Assembly: GCF_000282455.1 (NCBI RefSeq)
Contig: NZ_AKJG01000048.1
Coordinates: 1 to 64,000 of the forward strand
From: Pseudomonas sp. GM74
GTDB taxonomy: Bacteria > Pseudomonadota > Gammaproteobacteria > Pseudomonadales > Pseudomonadaceae
Length of the DNA stretch: 64,000 nucleotides
Reading direction: 5' to 3'
Of this stretch, positions 1 through 9,486 are shown one piece after another (the stretch's first letter is position 1; each line of letters opens with the position of its first letter). Under the pieces are notes generated by a model, which saw nothing but the letters and a program-made list of their open reading frames with translations, was not told the origin of the DNA and made no database searches. A program made the translations under genes and the position numbers.

Positions 1-42
1 AAGGGGGTAGCCATTTCATTAGGGATAAGCGCCATACCGTAA
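1..42 (+). CDS. Possible 3' end of an upstream gene (partial)
   Basis: An open frame from base 1 reads 13 codons (ending ...LGISAIP) to a TAA at 40-42, directly followed by a strong terminator hairpin. That position is what one expects of the last codons of a plus-strand gene cut off by the window edge. The fragment is too short to identify. Confidence 0.3.
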   Translation, partial: KGVAISLGISAIP

Positions 43-46
43 GATC

Positions 47-95
47 GAAAAAACCGCCAGACCCCTTCAACAACGGGGCCTGGCGGTTTTTTATG
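47..95 (+). terminator. Rho-independent terminator
   Basis: A-rich arm, then the stem CCGCCAG(G)CCCC paired across a short loop with GGGGCCTGGCGG, followed by TTTTTT. It ends whatever transcript enters from the left and separates it from aqpZ. A-run and T-run on opposite sides make it potentially bidirectional. Confidence 0.8.
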
Positions 96-208
96 CCTGC
101 TGGAATTCTGAAAAAACCCTGCTGTACTCACTCCAACGTTCTGGAGATGGTTCTGCAGTCCATCGGCTGGATGCTCAAGGCAGCATAATCTCGAAAGGGC
201 ACTCTCTT

Positions 209-907
209 ATGTCTCTGTTAAAACGTTCGGCGACTGAGTTGGCAGGTACGTTCTGGCTGGTGTTGGGTGGTTGCGGCAGTGCGGTGTTGGCCGCGGCTTT
301 TCCGGAGGTGGGGATCGGTCTGCTCGGGGTGTCTTTCGCGTTTGGCCTGACCGTGCTGACCATGGCTTTCGCCATCGGCCATATTTCCGGCTGCCATCTC
401 AATCCCGCGGTATCCCTCGGCCTGGTGGTGGGTGGGCGGTTTCCGGCCAAGGAATTGCCGGCCTACATCATTGCCCAGGTCATTGGCGGCGTGATTGCAG
501 CCGCCCTGCTGTACTTCATTGCCAGCGGTAAACCCGGTTTCGAACTGGCGGGTGGCCTGGCGTCCAACGGCTACGGCGAACACTCGCCTGGCGGCTATTC
601 GATGGCAGCAGGGTTTGTCTGTGAACTGGTGATGACTGCGATGTTCATCCTGATCATCCTCGGCGCCACCGATAAACGAGCACCAGCAGGACTGGCGCCG
701 ATTGCCATCGGCCTGGGGCTGACCCTCATCCACCTGATCTCGATCCCCGTCACCAACACCTCGGTCAACCCGGCGCGCAGCACCGGCCCGGCGCTGATCG
801 TCGGCGGCTGGGCGATTCAACAACTGTGGATGTTCTGGGTCGCACCGCTACTCGGTGCAGTGGTTGGCGGCGTGCTGTATCGCTGGTTGGGCAAGGAAGA
901 AAGCTGA
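209..907 (+). CDS. aqpZ: Aquaporin Z, water channel
   Basis: Inner-membrane channel of the MIP family that lets water cross by osmosis. The 232-residue product has six predicted membrane helices and both hallmark half-helix motifs, NPA at residues 65-67 (HLNPAVS) and 187-189 (VNPARS). His175 and Arg190 sit where the water-selective filter of E. coli AqpZ has His174 and Arg189, so a water channel is favoured over a glycerol facilitator. Length matches AqpZ (about 231 residues). The ATG is preceded by AAAGGG. It follows a terminator and is convergent with the next gene, with only 11 bp between stops, so it is probably monocistronic. Confidence 0.95.
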   Translation: MSLLKRSATELAGTFWLVLGGCGSAVLAAAFPEVGIGLLGVSFAFGLTVLTMAFAIGHISGCHLNPAVSLGLVVGGRFPAKELPAYIIAQVIGGVIAAALLYFIASGKPGFELAGGLASNGYGEHSPGGYSMAAGFVCELVMTAMFILIILGATDKRAPAGLAPIAIGLGLTLIHLISIPVTNTSVNPARSTGPALIVGGWAIQQLWMFWVAPLLGAVVGGVLYRWLGKEES

Positions 908-918
908 AACGCTGGAGA

Positions 919-2043
919 TCAGCCTTGTCGATAAGGCAAGGCTGACTTCGCCTCCTCTGCATACGCCAGCACCCCCAACCGCTCCTGCTCCAGGAAGTCT
1001 TTCACCGCCGCTTTCAATCCGGGATGGCGCAAGTAGTGCCAGGAATGGGTAATGACTGGCTCGAATCCACGAATCAGTTTGTGCTCGCCCTGGGCCCCGG
1101 CATCGAAACGCTGGAAACCGTTGGCGATGGCATAGTCCATGCCCTGATAGAAACAGGTCTCGAAATGCAGGCGATCGAACTCCGCCAGGCATCCCCAGTA
1201 ACGGCCATAAAAGCTGTCACCCCCCACCAGACTGAACGCCATCGCCACTGGCCGTGAACCTTGTTTGGCCAGCACCACGCGAATCGACTCAGGCATGCGT
1301 TCGGCCAACAGGCTGAAAAACTCCCGCGTCAGGTACGGTGCTTGCCGGCGCACCGCATAGGTATTGGCGTAGCAGGCATAGACAAAATCCCATTGCGCCT
1401 GAGCCAGCTCCCGCCCCTCCAGCCATTCGAACTCAAAGCCCTGCCCAGCCACCTGCTCGCGCTCTTTGCGCATCTGTTTGCGCTTGCGCGAACTGAGCAC
1501 GTCGAGGAAGTCCTGGAAATCCCGGTAGCCGCGATTCTGCCAGTGGTATTGACAGCCAACGCGCTGCAACCAGCCGGGCTGCTCGCTCAATGCCGCGTCG
1601 GTGAACGCATCGGTGAAATTGATGTGGGCGCTGGAGAGCCCTTCAAGCTCAAGGTAGCCCGGCAGGCTTTTCAATAACTCGAAGCCGTCTTCGACCGTGG
1701 CCGCCAGCAGTCGCGGCCCGCTGACGGGACTGAACGGCACCGCGCTCAACAGCTTGGGGTAGTAGTCGATGCCGGCACGCTCACAGGCATCGGCCCAGGC
1801 GTGATCGAACACGTACTCGCCGTAGGAATGCCACTTGCGATAACCGGGCAGCGCGGCGATCAGTCGATCCCCTTCTACGTGCAATAAATGCTCGGGCTGC
1901 CAGCCGGTATGGGGTCCGACGCTGCCGCTGTCTTCCAGTGCGCTCAAAAAGGCATGACGCAGAAAAGGCTGAGTCTCGGGCACCAGTGCATCCCACGTTT
2001 GCGGGGCGATTTCTGACAGTTTTTGCAGGCGTTGCAACGGCAT
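919..2043 (-). CDS. GNAT/FemAB-like N-acyltransferase family protein
   Basis: About 374 residues, resembling the family annotated as peptidoglycan biosynthesis/recognition or GNAT N-acetyltransferase (DUF482-like), usually cytoplasmic. Family-like features include a central R-K-R-K-Q-M-R-K-E-R-E basic segment (around residue 185) and the C-terminal half with FYGRYWG and RFDAGAQGEHK, typical of the FemAB-like fold. The substrate is unknown. I chose the ATG at 2043 because an AGTGAGGA sequence lies five bases upstream; upstream ATG/GTG codons at 2049 and 2055 are possible. Convergent with aqpZ and divergent from the porin gene. Confidence 0.75.
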   Translation of the reverse strand: MPLQRLQKLSEIAPQTWDALVPETQPFLRHAFLSALEDSGSVGPHTGWQPEHLLHVEGDRLIAALPGYRKWHSYGEYVFDHAWADACERAGIDYYPKLLSAVPFSPVSGPRLLAATVEDGFELLKSLPGYLELEGLSSAHINFTDAFTDAALSEQPGWLQRVGCQYHWQNRGYRDFQDFLDVLSSRKRKQMRKEREQVAGQGFEFEWLEGRELAQAQWDFVYACYANTYAVRRQAPYLTREFFSLLAERMPESIRVVLAKQGSRPVAMAFSLVGGDSFYGRYWGCLAEFDRLHFETCFYQGMDYAIANGFQRFDAGAQGEHKLIRGFEPVITHSWHYLRHPGLKAAVKDFLEQERLGVLAYAEEAKSALPYRQG

Positions 2044-2323
2044 CACCATCCTCACTCTTCATGGCGTGAAAGCCCCGCGAGTATCGCCTATCGCTCTGCA
2101 ATGCACACGGGCAAAACGACGACAGTGCTCTAACTCAATAGTTCACGGCGACTTTGTATCGTCATCGACATGACATCACATTGCCACTGCTCTGTAATAA
2201 ACCATCGCGATACTGGCGCCTGTTTTTAGAGCGCCGGGTTATACCCGGTCACTGTTTTCCGCCCCTAACGGTCGGTTGTGTCCCGGATGGCTCTGTCATC
2301 CCCTCTCATCTTCGGAGATTGAT

Positions 2324-3655
2324 ATGCGTCTTGCTTCCACGAAAACTGCGGCGGCCTTGTGCGGTGGCCTGTTGCTGGCCATGAGCGTTCCGGCCAGTGC
2401 CGCAGTCGACGCCAAACTGCTCGACATGCTCAAGGCTAACGGCTCGATCACCAACGCGCAGTACAGCGAACTGCAAGCCGAGCTGGCCAGGGATCAGAAA
2501 GAACAGCAGATTGCCCGTCAGGCTCAGCAAGAGACCAACGAGCAAATCGCGGCCACCGCGAAGAAAACCGACACACTGAGCGCCTTCGACCAGAAGCTTG
2601 CATGGGCGGCAAAGACTCAGTTCAAGGGCGACGTGCGCTTCCGTCAGGAAAACGTCCACAACGATGGCGTGCCAAACAACAAGGACCAGGATCGTCAGCG
2701 CATTCGTGCCCGCCTGGGTGCCTACAGCGAAATCAACCCGCAAGTCGACACCGGTATCCGCATCGCCACCGGCAGCAACGACGACGCTCGCTCGACCAAC
2801 CAGGACCTGAACAACTACTTCGACAAGAAGCAGATCTGGCTGGACCAGGGTTACATCGACTACCACCCGGATGCGATCAAGAACCTGCACCTGGTTGGCG
2901 GCAAGATGCCGCAACAATGGGTGAGCATGGGCGACATCATCTGGGATAGCGACATCAACCCCGAAGGTCTGGCCGTCACCTACAAGTACCCGTTGAGCGG
3001 CAGCACCGAACTGTTCGGTAGTGCCGGTCACTACACCCTCAAGGACAACGTCGACGGCGAAGGCGTGCAATTCAAACACGACCTGCGTCTGTACGCCGGC
3101 CAGTTGGGTGCGCGCTTCGCCATCACCGACAGCATGAAAATGACCCTGGGCGGCAGTCTCTACGCCTACGACAACGATGACAGCAGCGCCTGCCCGACCT
3201 CGGGTACCGTTACTGCGCCATGCGCACTGGCCGTCAACGGCAACAGCCCGGGTGAGCAGTTCAACCTGTACGAAGGTTTTGGTCAGCTGGACTTCAGCAA
3301 TCTGCCGGTTCCGCTGTCGATCTACGGTCAGTACGTCAACAACACCGATGCCAGCAACGACCAGGACACTGGCTGGCTGGCCGGTGTGAAGTCCAAGCTC
3401 TACGGCTTCAACGTGGACTACAACTACCGCGACGTGCAGCGTAACGCTGTGGTGGGTGCCTTCACCGACTCCGACTTCGCCAACGGCTTCACCGGTTCAC
3501 GCGGCAGCAAGCTGAAAGTGAGCTACGACCTGGACAAGAACTTTGCCCTGGGCGCGACCTACTACATGGCGACCTCGGACCAGACCAACGCCAACATCAA
3601 GAAAACCGATTCGGACATCAACACCCTGCAACTGGATGCCGAAGCCAAGTTCTGA
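2324..3655 (+). CDS. Putative outer-membrane porin
   Basis: Product of 443 residues with a signal peptide cleaved after ...VPASA, then a short charged helical region (residues about 27-75, rich in E, Q and A) that could trimerise or bind peptidoglycan, and then a beta-barrel region with alternating hydrophobic residues ending in the aromatic C-terminal Phe (EAKF) used as an outer-membrane sorting signal. This fits the putative porin family common in Pseudomonas. The ATG at 2324 is preferred because it begins the signal peptide and follows TCGGAGATTGAT. Substrate cannot be read from sequence. A strong inverted repeat follows the stop. Confidence 0.85.
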   Translation: MRLASTKTAAALCGGLLLAMSVPASAAVDAKLLDMLKANGSITNAQYSELQAELARDQKEQQIARQAQQETNEQIAATAKKTDTLSAFDQKLAWAAKTQFKGDVRFRQENVHNDGVPNNKDQDRQRIRARLGAYSEINPQVDTGIRIATGSNDDARSTNQDLNNYFDKKQIWLDQGYIDYHPDAIKNLHLVGGKMPQQWVSMGDIIWDSDINPEGLAVTYKYPLSGSTELFGSAGHYTLKDNVDGEGVQFKHDLRLYAGQLGARFAITDSMKMTLGGSLYAYDNDDSSACPTSGTVTAPCALAVNGNSPGEQFNLYEGFGQLDFSNLPVPLSIYGQYVNNTDASNDQDTGWLAGVKSKLYGFNVDYNYRDVQRNAVVGAFTDSDFANGFTGSRGSKLKVSYDLDKNFALGATYYMATSDQTNANIKKTDSDINTLQLDAEAKF

Positions 3656-3701
3656 TTCACCCCGCTACACGACTCGGGCAAGGAAGCCCGGGCCTCTTTT
3701 A

Positions 3702-3770
3702 CAGCCTGGCGTTGATATATCGGTCCCCATCATCCTCCGATGCATCAACGCCAGGCTGTTTTCTCTCCCG
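3702..3770 (+). terminator. Terminator after the porin gene
   Basis: Long inverted repeat: CAGCCTGGCGTTGAT at 3702 pairs with ATCAACGCCAGGCTG ending at 3758, followed by TTTTCTCTC. A smaller hairpin (CGGGC/GCCCG then CTCTTTT) precedes it at about 3676-3700. Together they should end the porin transcript. Confidence 0.75.
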
Positions 3771-3799
3771 CAATAACCTCCAACCTCCCGCAAAAAAAA

Positions 3800-3892
3800 A
3801 TCGCAGCCTTCGGCAGCTCCTACGCTGACCGGATTCTCCGCGATATCACGTTGAAATCCAGTCCCGTAGGAGCTGCCGCAGGCTGCGATCTC
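3800..3892. repeat. Inverted intergenic repeat (GTAGGAGCTGCCG family)
   Basis: TCGCAGCCTTCGGCAGCTCCTAC at the left end is mirrored by GTAGGAGCTGCCGCAGGCTGCGA at the right end, about 45 bp apart. This is one of the extragenic palindrome families of fluorescent pseudomonads. It lies between two convergent genes. Confidence 0.8.
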
Positions 3893-3906
3893 TTTAAGCC
3901 GCAGAA

Positions 3907-5028
3907 TCAGCGCTTGCGCAGCAACACGCTACCAATCGAGTAACCGGCACCGAACGAACTGAGCACCGCCAGCGAACCGGCGGCCAGATCGTCCTGGTTC
4001 TTGTGGAACGCAATCACGGAACCGGCGGAACTGGTGTTGGCGTAAGTGTCGAGAATCACCGGCGCTTCCTGTTCGGTGGCGTCGCGACCCAGCAGCTTCT
4101 TGACGATCAGGTGGTTCATGCTGAGGTTGGCCTGGTGCAGCCAGAAGCGCTTCACGTCGCTGACGTTGAGCCGGTTCTCCTGCAGATGCTCACCGATCAG
4201 CTCGGCAACCAGCGGGCAGACTTCCTTGAACACCTTGCGGCCTTCCTGCACGAACAGTTTGTCCTTGGCGCCGATGCCCTCTTCCGCCGCGCGGTTGAGG
4301 AAGCCGAAGTTGTTGCGGATGTTGTTGGAGAACTTGGTCAGCAGTTTGGTGCTGACGATGTCGAACTGGTACTTGGACGTCGCCAGGTCGGCACGTTCGA
4401 TGATCACTGCAGTGGCAGCATCACCGAAGATGAAGTGGCTGTCGCGGTCACGAAAGTTCAGGTGGCCGGTGCAGACTTCCGGGTTGACCATCAGGATCGC
4501 CCGGGCCTGGCCCAGTTGCACGCTGTTGGCGGCGGTCTGGATGCCGAAGGTTGCGGACGAGCACGCCACGTTCATGTCGAAACCGAAACCCTGGATGCCC
4601 AGCGCTTCCTGGACTTCGATGGCAATGGCCGGGTAGGCGCGCTGCAGGTTGGAACAGGCGACGATCACGCCGTCGATGTCCGCTGCGGTCTTGCCGGCGC
4701 GCTGCAAGGCTTGTTCGGCGGCGCCGATGGCCATCTGGCAAAGTACCGACCACTCGTCGTTGGAACGCTCCGGCAGGCGTGGAGCCATGCGTTGCGGGTC
4801 GAGGATGCCTTCCTTGTCCATGACAAAGCGGCTCTTGATGCCGGAAGCTTTTTCGATGAATGCGGCGCTGGATTCGGTCAACGCTTCGACTTCACCGCGC
4901 GCAATGGCGTCGGCGTTATCGGCGTTGAATTGCGCCACATAAGTATTGAAAGACTGCACCAGCTCTTCGTTGGAAATGCTGTTGGCCGGGGTGTACAGGC
5001 CGGTGCCGCTGATGACGACGTTATGCAT
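3907..5028 (-). CDS. Beta-ketoacyl-ACP synthase III (FabH-like)
   Basis: Thiolase-fold enzyme that condenses an acyl-CoA with malonyl-ACP in the cytoplasm. The 373-residue protein has the full FabH triad: Cys156 (NVACSSATF), His298 (WLHQANLSMN) and Asn331 (TYANTSSAGS), with the C-terminal glycine-rich loop SSFGAGYS. It is longer than canonical FabH (about 317-330) because of an N-terminal insertion around residues 25-60. It resembles the P. aeruginosa PA3286-type enzyme, which diverts beta-oxidation octanoyl-CoA to fatty-acid synthesis, but that assignment is from memory. Start at 5028 by homology. It sits downstream of hrpA on the same strand with a 345-bp gap that contains a REP pair and a candidate operator. 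Confidence 0.85.
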   Translation of the reverse strand: MHNVVISGTGLYTPANSISNEELVQSFNTYVAQFNADNADAIARGEVEALTESSAAFIEKASGIKSRFVMDKEGILDPQRMAPRLPERSNDEWSVLCQMAIGAAEQALQRAGKTAADIDGVIVACSNLQRAYPAIAIEVQEALGIQGFGFDMNVACSSATFGIQTAANSVQLGQARAILMVNPEVCTGHLNFRDRDSHFIFGDAATAVIIERADLATSKYQFDIVSTKLLTKFSNNIRNNFGFLNRAAEEGIGAKDKLFVQEGRKVFKEVCPLVAELIGEHLQENRLNVSDVKRFWLHQANLSMNHLIVKKLLGRDATEQEAPVILDTYANTSSAGSVIAFHKNQDDLAAGSLAVLSSFGAGYSIGSVLLRKR

Positions 5029-5138
5029 GGTCGTGTCTCTAATCTGTTCAGGCAGAAAGCATTGGCACCGTCGTACCAACACACAAAGGGTCTATTCCCA
5101 TCCGGGGGACGCAAACCTGGCATCGCTTTATTCCGTGA

Positions 5139-5190
5139 CGCGACCTGGCCGAAGGCTCTAGGTCGCGAAACCGGCATTTATGGTCGCGAA
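5139..5190. promoter_or_regulatory. Three spaced GGTCGCG boxes upstream of the KAS III gene
   Basis: The heptamer GGTCGCG appears at 5161-5167 and 5182-5188 (with AA following both times) and inverted, as CGCGACC, at 5139-5145. Centres are 22 and 21 bp apart, about two helical turns, and the cluster lies 110-160 bp upstream of the minus-strand start at 5028. This arrangement suggests a transcription-factor operator; the factor is unknown. Confidence 0.4.
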
Positions 5191-5260
5191 GTTTGCCATA
5201 AACCTTGGGTTTTGGCGCCTTTTTGCTGGATGAACCATTTGCTACAGGCACCATAGCAAC

Positions 5261-5353
5261 CTGTGGGAGCGGGCTTGCCCGCGAATGCGATGGGTCAGTC
5301 AACGCTGATGTTGAAACTGACGGCCCCTTCGCGAGCAAGCCCGCTCCCACAGG
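5261..5353. repeat. REP pair (BIME)
   Basis: CTGTGGGAGCGGGCTTGCCC and an inverted copy GCGAGCAAGCCCGCTCCCACAG flank about 45 bp. Typical Pseudomonas extragenic palindrome pair, located just after the hrpA stop codon. Confidence 0.9.
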
Positions 5354-5373
5354 GTATTGCACCGGCCTCGGGT

Positions 5374-8300
5374 CTACGGTTCGACCTGGCTCCACTGCTT
5401 GTTCAGGCGCTTGTCGGAGATAGGCACCCTGGTTCCCAACTGTTGCGCAAACAGCGAAACCCGGTATTCCTCCAGCCACCAGCGATACAACTCCAGTTGC
5501 GGATCGCGCTTGCCTTCCTGGGCGTGTTTGTTGGCGCGGGTCTGGTATTGCGTCCACAGCCCGCTCAATTCGCCGCTCCAGACCCGGTCGCGCTGCACCT
5601 GGGCACCGATTTTTTCAAAGCGCTGTTCAATCGCCTTGAGGTAACGCGGCAACTCCTTGAGCCATTGCATCGGCGTTTCCCGGACAAACCCCGGATACAC
5701 CAGCTGGCTGAGTTGCTGCTTGATGTCGTTCAGGGCCACGGCTTGCGCCAGGTCGATCTTGCCCTTGAAGCGTTTTTGCAGGCCGTGCCATAGCTTGAGG
5801 ATTTCCAGGGTCAGCTTCGCCACACGCTCGGCGTGCTCGGTCCAGGCACCACGCTTGCGCTCAGCCAGGGACGCCAGACCGGCGCCGTCACGGGGCAACG
5901 GGTCTTCGCCGTCTAGAATACAGCTGTCGAGGCTGGCCAGCAGAATGTCTTCCACCAGCGCATCGACGCGTCCCATGTCGCGATACAGCAGGCCTAGTTC
6001 GGTCAGGCCCGGCAACTTGCCACGCAGGAACTTGGCAGGTTCGGCCAGTTGCTGCATCAGCAGGCGTTGCAGGGCACGGCGATGCTGGAACTCGGCCTCG
6101 GCCGGGGTCGAGAAACGCCCCTCCTTGACTGTGCCGCCCTCTTCCACCAGCGCCGGGTAGACCGTCATCGACAGTCCGGCGATCTTCTGCTGGGTTTTCT
6201 CGGCCACGGCGGCGAACACTTTCGGCTCCACCGGCTGCTGGCTCTTCGCGGTTTGCGGCACGGCCAACGCAGCCTGGCTGGCTTCGGCGAAACGCGCGGT
6301 GAGCTCGGCGAGATCGCGACCTTCACCGAGGAACTTGCCTTGGGCGTCGACGATTTCCAGATTCATCCGCAGATGACTTTCGACTTGCTGCGCCGCTTCA
6401 GCCCAGGCTTCATCGCTGACCCGAGCACCGGTCATGCGCAGCAGCTCGCGACCCAAGGCCTGGGGCAGCGAGCCCTCGGCAAAGGTCATGCGCTGCAAGG
6501 CCGCCTTGACGAAGTCCGGCACCGGTACGAAATTCTTGCGCAAGGCCTTCGGCAGGTTGCGTACAAGGGCAATGCACTTGGCTTCGATGACGCCCGGCAC
6601 CAGCCATTCCAGGCGTTCCGGTGGCAGCATCGGCAACAGCGGCGCCGGCACGCGCAGGGTCACCCCGTCCCGCGGGTGATTCGGTTCGAAGTGGTAGCTC
6701 AGGGCCAATTCCAGATCGCCGATGTGCAGCGTATCCGGGTAATGCTGGGCGGTGACTTCACTGGCTTCGCGGGCCAGCACGTCTTCTTCGCGCATGATCA
6801 GCAGCTGCGGATCTTTCTGGCTGTTGATCCGGTACCAACTGTCGAAGGTCGCGGTCTGGTGGATCTCCGCCGGCAGCCGCGCGTCGTAGAAGGCATACAG
6901 GGTTTCTTCGTCGGCGAGGATGTCGCGACGACGGGCCTTGGCTTCCAGTTCGTCGAGTTGTTCCAGCAGTTGCTTGTTGGCTGTCAGGCACTTGGCCCTG
7001 GACTGGATTTCACCGCGCACCAGCGCTTCGCGGATGAACAACTCGCGGGACACCACCGGGTCGACCGGGCCGTAATGCACCGGCCGGCGCCCGACCACGA
7101 TCAACCCGAACAGGGTGATCTGTTCGAAGGCCACGACCTGGCCGCGCTTCTTCTCCCAGTGGGGTTCGAAATGGTTTTTCTTGATCAGGTGCCCGGCCAG
7201 CGGCTCGATCCAGTCGGCGTCGATCTTGGCGACCATTCGCGCATAAAGCTTGGTGGTTTCCACCAGTTCGGCTGTCATCAGCCACTGCGGGCGCTTCTTG
7301 CCGATGCCCGACGATGGGTGAATCCAGAACCGCCGCTGACGGGCGCCAAGGTAATCGCCGTCTTCGGTTTTCTGCCCGATCTGGCTGAGCAACCCCACCA
7401 GCACCGCTTTGTGCAGTTTCGGATAGTCCGCCGGTTCTTTATTGAGGCTCAACTGCATGTCGCGGCAGATCAGGCTCAATTGGCGATGGGAATCGCGCCA
7501 CTCGCGCAGGCGCAGATAATTGAGGAAATTCTTGCGGCACCAGTTACGCAACGGACTGGCAGTCAGCGCCTGGCGCTGCTCCTCGAAACCACGCCACAGA
7601 TTGACCAGCCCGGCGAAATCCGAGTCGGCGTCTTTCCACTGGCCGTGGGCCTGATCCGCCGCTTGCTGACGCTCCGGCGGACGCTCGCGCGGGTCCTGGA
7701 TCGACATGGCGCTGGCGACGATCAGCACTTCCTGCAAGCTGCCGAGCTTCGCCGCTTCGAGCAGCATGCGGCCCATGCGCGGGTCCACCGGCAACCGCGC
7801 CAGTTGCCGACCGAGCGGTGTCAGCTGGCTATTACGGTCCACTGCCGAGAGTTCCTGCAGCAGGTTATAACCATCGCTGATGGCCTTGCCATCCGGCGGC
7901 TCGATGAACGGGAACGCGGTGACCTCGCCGAGGCGCAGATGCAGCATCTGCAAGATGACCGCCGCGAGGTTGGTGCGCAGGATCTCCGGATCGGTAAATT
8001 CCGGGCGACCGAGGAAGTCCTCTTCGCTGTACAGGCGCACACAAATGCCCGGTTCGACCCGTCCGCACCGGCCCTTACGCTGGTTGGCGCTGGCCTGGGA
8101 AACAGCTTCAATCGGCAGGCGCTGAACCTTGGCCCGGTAACTGTAGCGGCTGATGCGCGCCGTACCGCTGTCGATCACATAGCGAATGCCCGGCACGGTC
8201 AGCGAGGTTTCCGCGACGTTGGTCGCCAGCACCACGCGACGCCCTGGGTGCGACTGGAAAATCCGCTGTTGCTCGGCTGGCGACAGCCGCGCGTACAACG

Positions 8301-9285
8301 GCAGGATTTCGGTGTGCTTGAGCTGAGCCTTGCGCAGCATGTCGGCGGCGTCGCGAATCTCGCGCTCGCCGGGCAGGAACACCAGCACGTCACCGGGACT
8401 GCGGCGTTCACTGCGCTCATACGCTGCGATTTCGTCGAGGGTGGCGAGGATCGCCTGATCCACCGTCAGGTCGTCCTCGACGCGGTTGCCCTCTTCGTCC
8501 TGCTCAAGCGTCAGCGGGCGATACCAGGTGTCCACCGGGTAGGTGCGGCCGGAGACCTCGACAATCGGCGCATCGTCGAAGTGCTTGGAAAAACGCTCCA
8601 GATCGATGGTTGCCGAAGTGATGATGACCTTCAGATCCGGGCGGCGCGGCAACAGGGTTTTCAGGTAGCCGAGCAGGAAGTCGATGTTGAGGCTGCGTTC
8701 GTGGGCTTCGTCGACGATGATCGTGTCGTAACGTTCCAGATAGCGGTCGTTCTGGGTTTCCGCCAGCAGGATGCCGTCGGTCATCAGTTTGATCAGGGTG
8801 CTGGAATCGCTTTGATCCTCGAAGCGCACCTGATAGCCGACCAGCGCGCCCAGCGGCGTGCAGAGTTCTTCGGCCACCCGGCTGGCGACGCTGCGCGCAG
8901 CGATCCGGCGTGGCTGGGTGTGGCCGATCAGGCCATGCTGGCCGCGACCGATTTCCAGGCAGATCTTCGGCAACTGGGTGGTTTTACCCGAGCCGGTCTC
9001 ACCGGCGATGATCAGCACCTGATGTTTTTCCAGCGCCTTCTTGATTTCGTCGCGCTTGGCGGCGATTGGCAAACTGTCGTCGTAACGAATCACCGGCAGG
9101 CTGGCGCGGCGGGCCAGCACCTGATCACAGGACGCCTGCATCCGCGTCACCCACTGGCCCAGCCTGGCCTCGTCGGGTTTCTTGCGCAGCTCAAGCAACT
9201 GCCGCCGCAGCCGGTGGCGGTCGGCGAGCATGGCGTGATCGAGGTTTTTCAGCAGTTTGTCGATGGAGGGCGATTCGTCGGTCAT
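5374..9285 (-). CDS. hrpA: ATP-dependent RNA helicase HrpA
   Basis: Large DEAH-box helicase (1303 residues, normal for HrpA) that unwinds RNA and acts in mRNA processing or ribosome rescue in the cytoplasm. Visible motifs in order: Walker A GETGSGKTTQ near residue 95, DEAHERS near 192, SATID near 225, and QRKGRCGRV near 403, followed by the helicase-associated and OB-fold-like regions and a long C-terminal DUF3418-type domain. The ATG at 9285 is the natural start. It is separated by repeat-containing gaps from its neighbours, so it is probably transcribed alone. Confidence 0.95.
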   Translation of the reverse strand: MTDESPSIDKLLKNLDHAMLADRHRLRRQLLELRKKPDEARLGQWVTRMQASCDQVLARRASLPVIRYDDSLPIAAKRDEIKKALEKHQVLIIAGETGSGKTTQLPKICLEIGRGQHGLIGHTQPRRIAARSVASRVAEELCTPLGALVGYQVRFEDQSDSSTLIKLMTDGILLAETQNDRYLERYDTIIVDEAHERSLNIDFLLGYLKTLLPRRPDLKVIITSATIDLERFSKHFDDAPIVEVSGRTYPVDTWYRPLTLEQDEEGNRVEDDLTVDQAILATLDEIAAYERSERRSPGDVLVFLPGEREIRDAADMLRKAQLKHTEILPLYARLSPAEQQRIFQSHPGRRVVLATNVAETSLTVPGIRYVIDSGTARISRYSYRAKVQRLPIEAVSQASANQRKGRCGRVEPGICVRLYSEEDFLGRPEFTDPEILRTNLAAVILQMLHLRLGEVTAFPFIEPPDGKAISDGYNLLQELSAVDRNSQLTPLGRQLARLPVDPRMGRMLLEAAKLGSLQEVLIVASAMSIQDPRERPPERQQAADQAHGQWKDADSDFAGLVNLWRGFEEQRQALTASPLRNWCRKNFLNYLRLREWRDSHRQLSLICRDMQLSLNKEPADYPKLHKAVLVGLLSQIGQKTEDGDYLGARQRRFWIHPSSGIGKKRPQWLMTAELVETTKLYARMVAKIDADWIEPLAGHLIKKNHFEPHWEKKRGQVVAFEQITLFGLIVVGRRPVHYGPVDPVVSRELFIREALVRGEIQSRAKCLTANKQLLEQLDELEAKARRRDILADEETLYAFYDARLPAEIHQTATFDSWYRINSQKDPQLLIMREEDVLAREASEVTAQHYPDTLHIGDLELALSYHFEPNHPRDGVTLRVPAPLLPMLPPERLEWLVPGVIEAKCIALVRNLPKALRKNFVPVPDFVKAALQRMTFAEGSLPQALGRELLRMTGARVSDEAWAEAAQQVESHLRMNLEIVDAQGKFLGEGRDLAELTARFAEASQAALAVPQTAKSQQPVEPKVFAAVAEKTQQKIAGLSMTVYPALVEEGGTVKEGRFSTPAEAEFQHRRALQRLLMQQLAEPAKFLRGKLPGLTELGLLYRDMGRVDALVEDILLASLDSCILDGEDPLPRDGAGLASLAERKRGAWTEHAERVAKLTLEILKLWHGLQKRFKGKIDLAQAVALNDIKQQLSQLVYPGFVRETPMQWLKELPRYLKAIEQRFEKIGAQVQRDRVWSGELSGLWTQYQTRANKHAQEGKRDPQLELYRWWLEEYRVSLFAQQLGTRVPISDKRLNKQWSQVEP

Positions 9286-9358
9286 CGGGTACGCAATTCA
9301 GTCGTCTAGTGGCGCAGGGTGCGGATTGTCGCAGATTTGAAGGACGAGCGAGATCCCC

Positions 9359-9472
9359 CGTAGCAGCTGTCGAGCCTTGGCGAGGCTGCGTTCGGCTGTT
9401 CCTGACGCACCGCGATGCCCGGTTTTGCGAGGACTGCGTCCTCGAACGCAGGCTTCGCCAGCTGCTACAAGC
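9359..9472. repeat. Inverted intergenic repeat (GTAGCAGCTG family)
   Basis: CGTAGCAGCTGTCGAGCC...GGCTGCGTTCGGC on the left is mirrored by CGAACGCAGGCTTCGCCAGCTGCTACA on the right. The same family recurs at 56768-56902. It lies between aceK and hrpA. Confidence 0.75.
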
Positions 9473-9486
9473 TTGTGCGGAGCCGG

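Noticed and set aside
6049-9309. A 1086-codon open frame antisense to hrpA, and similar long antisense frames over aceK, the TonB receptor gene and the ketoacyl-ACP synthase gene
   Set aside because: High-GC coding DNA with G/C at third positions leaves the opposite strand open; their translations are low-complexity (rich in Q, H, R, G) and show no domain, while the sense frames carry full motif sets.
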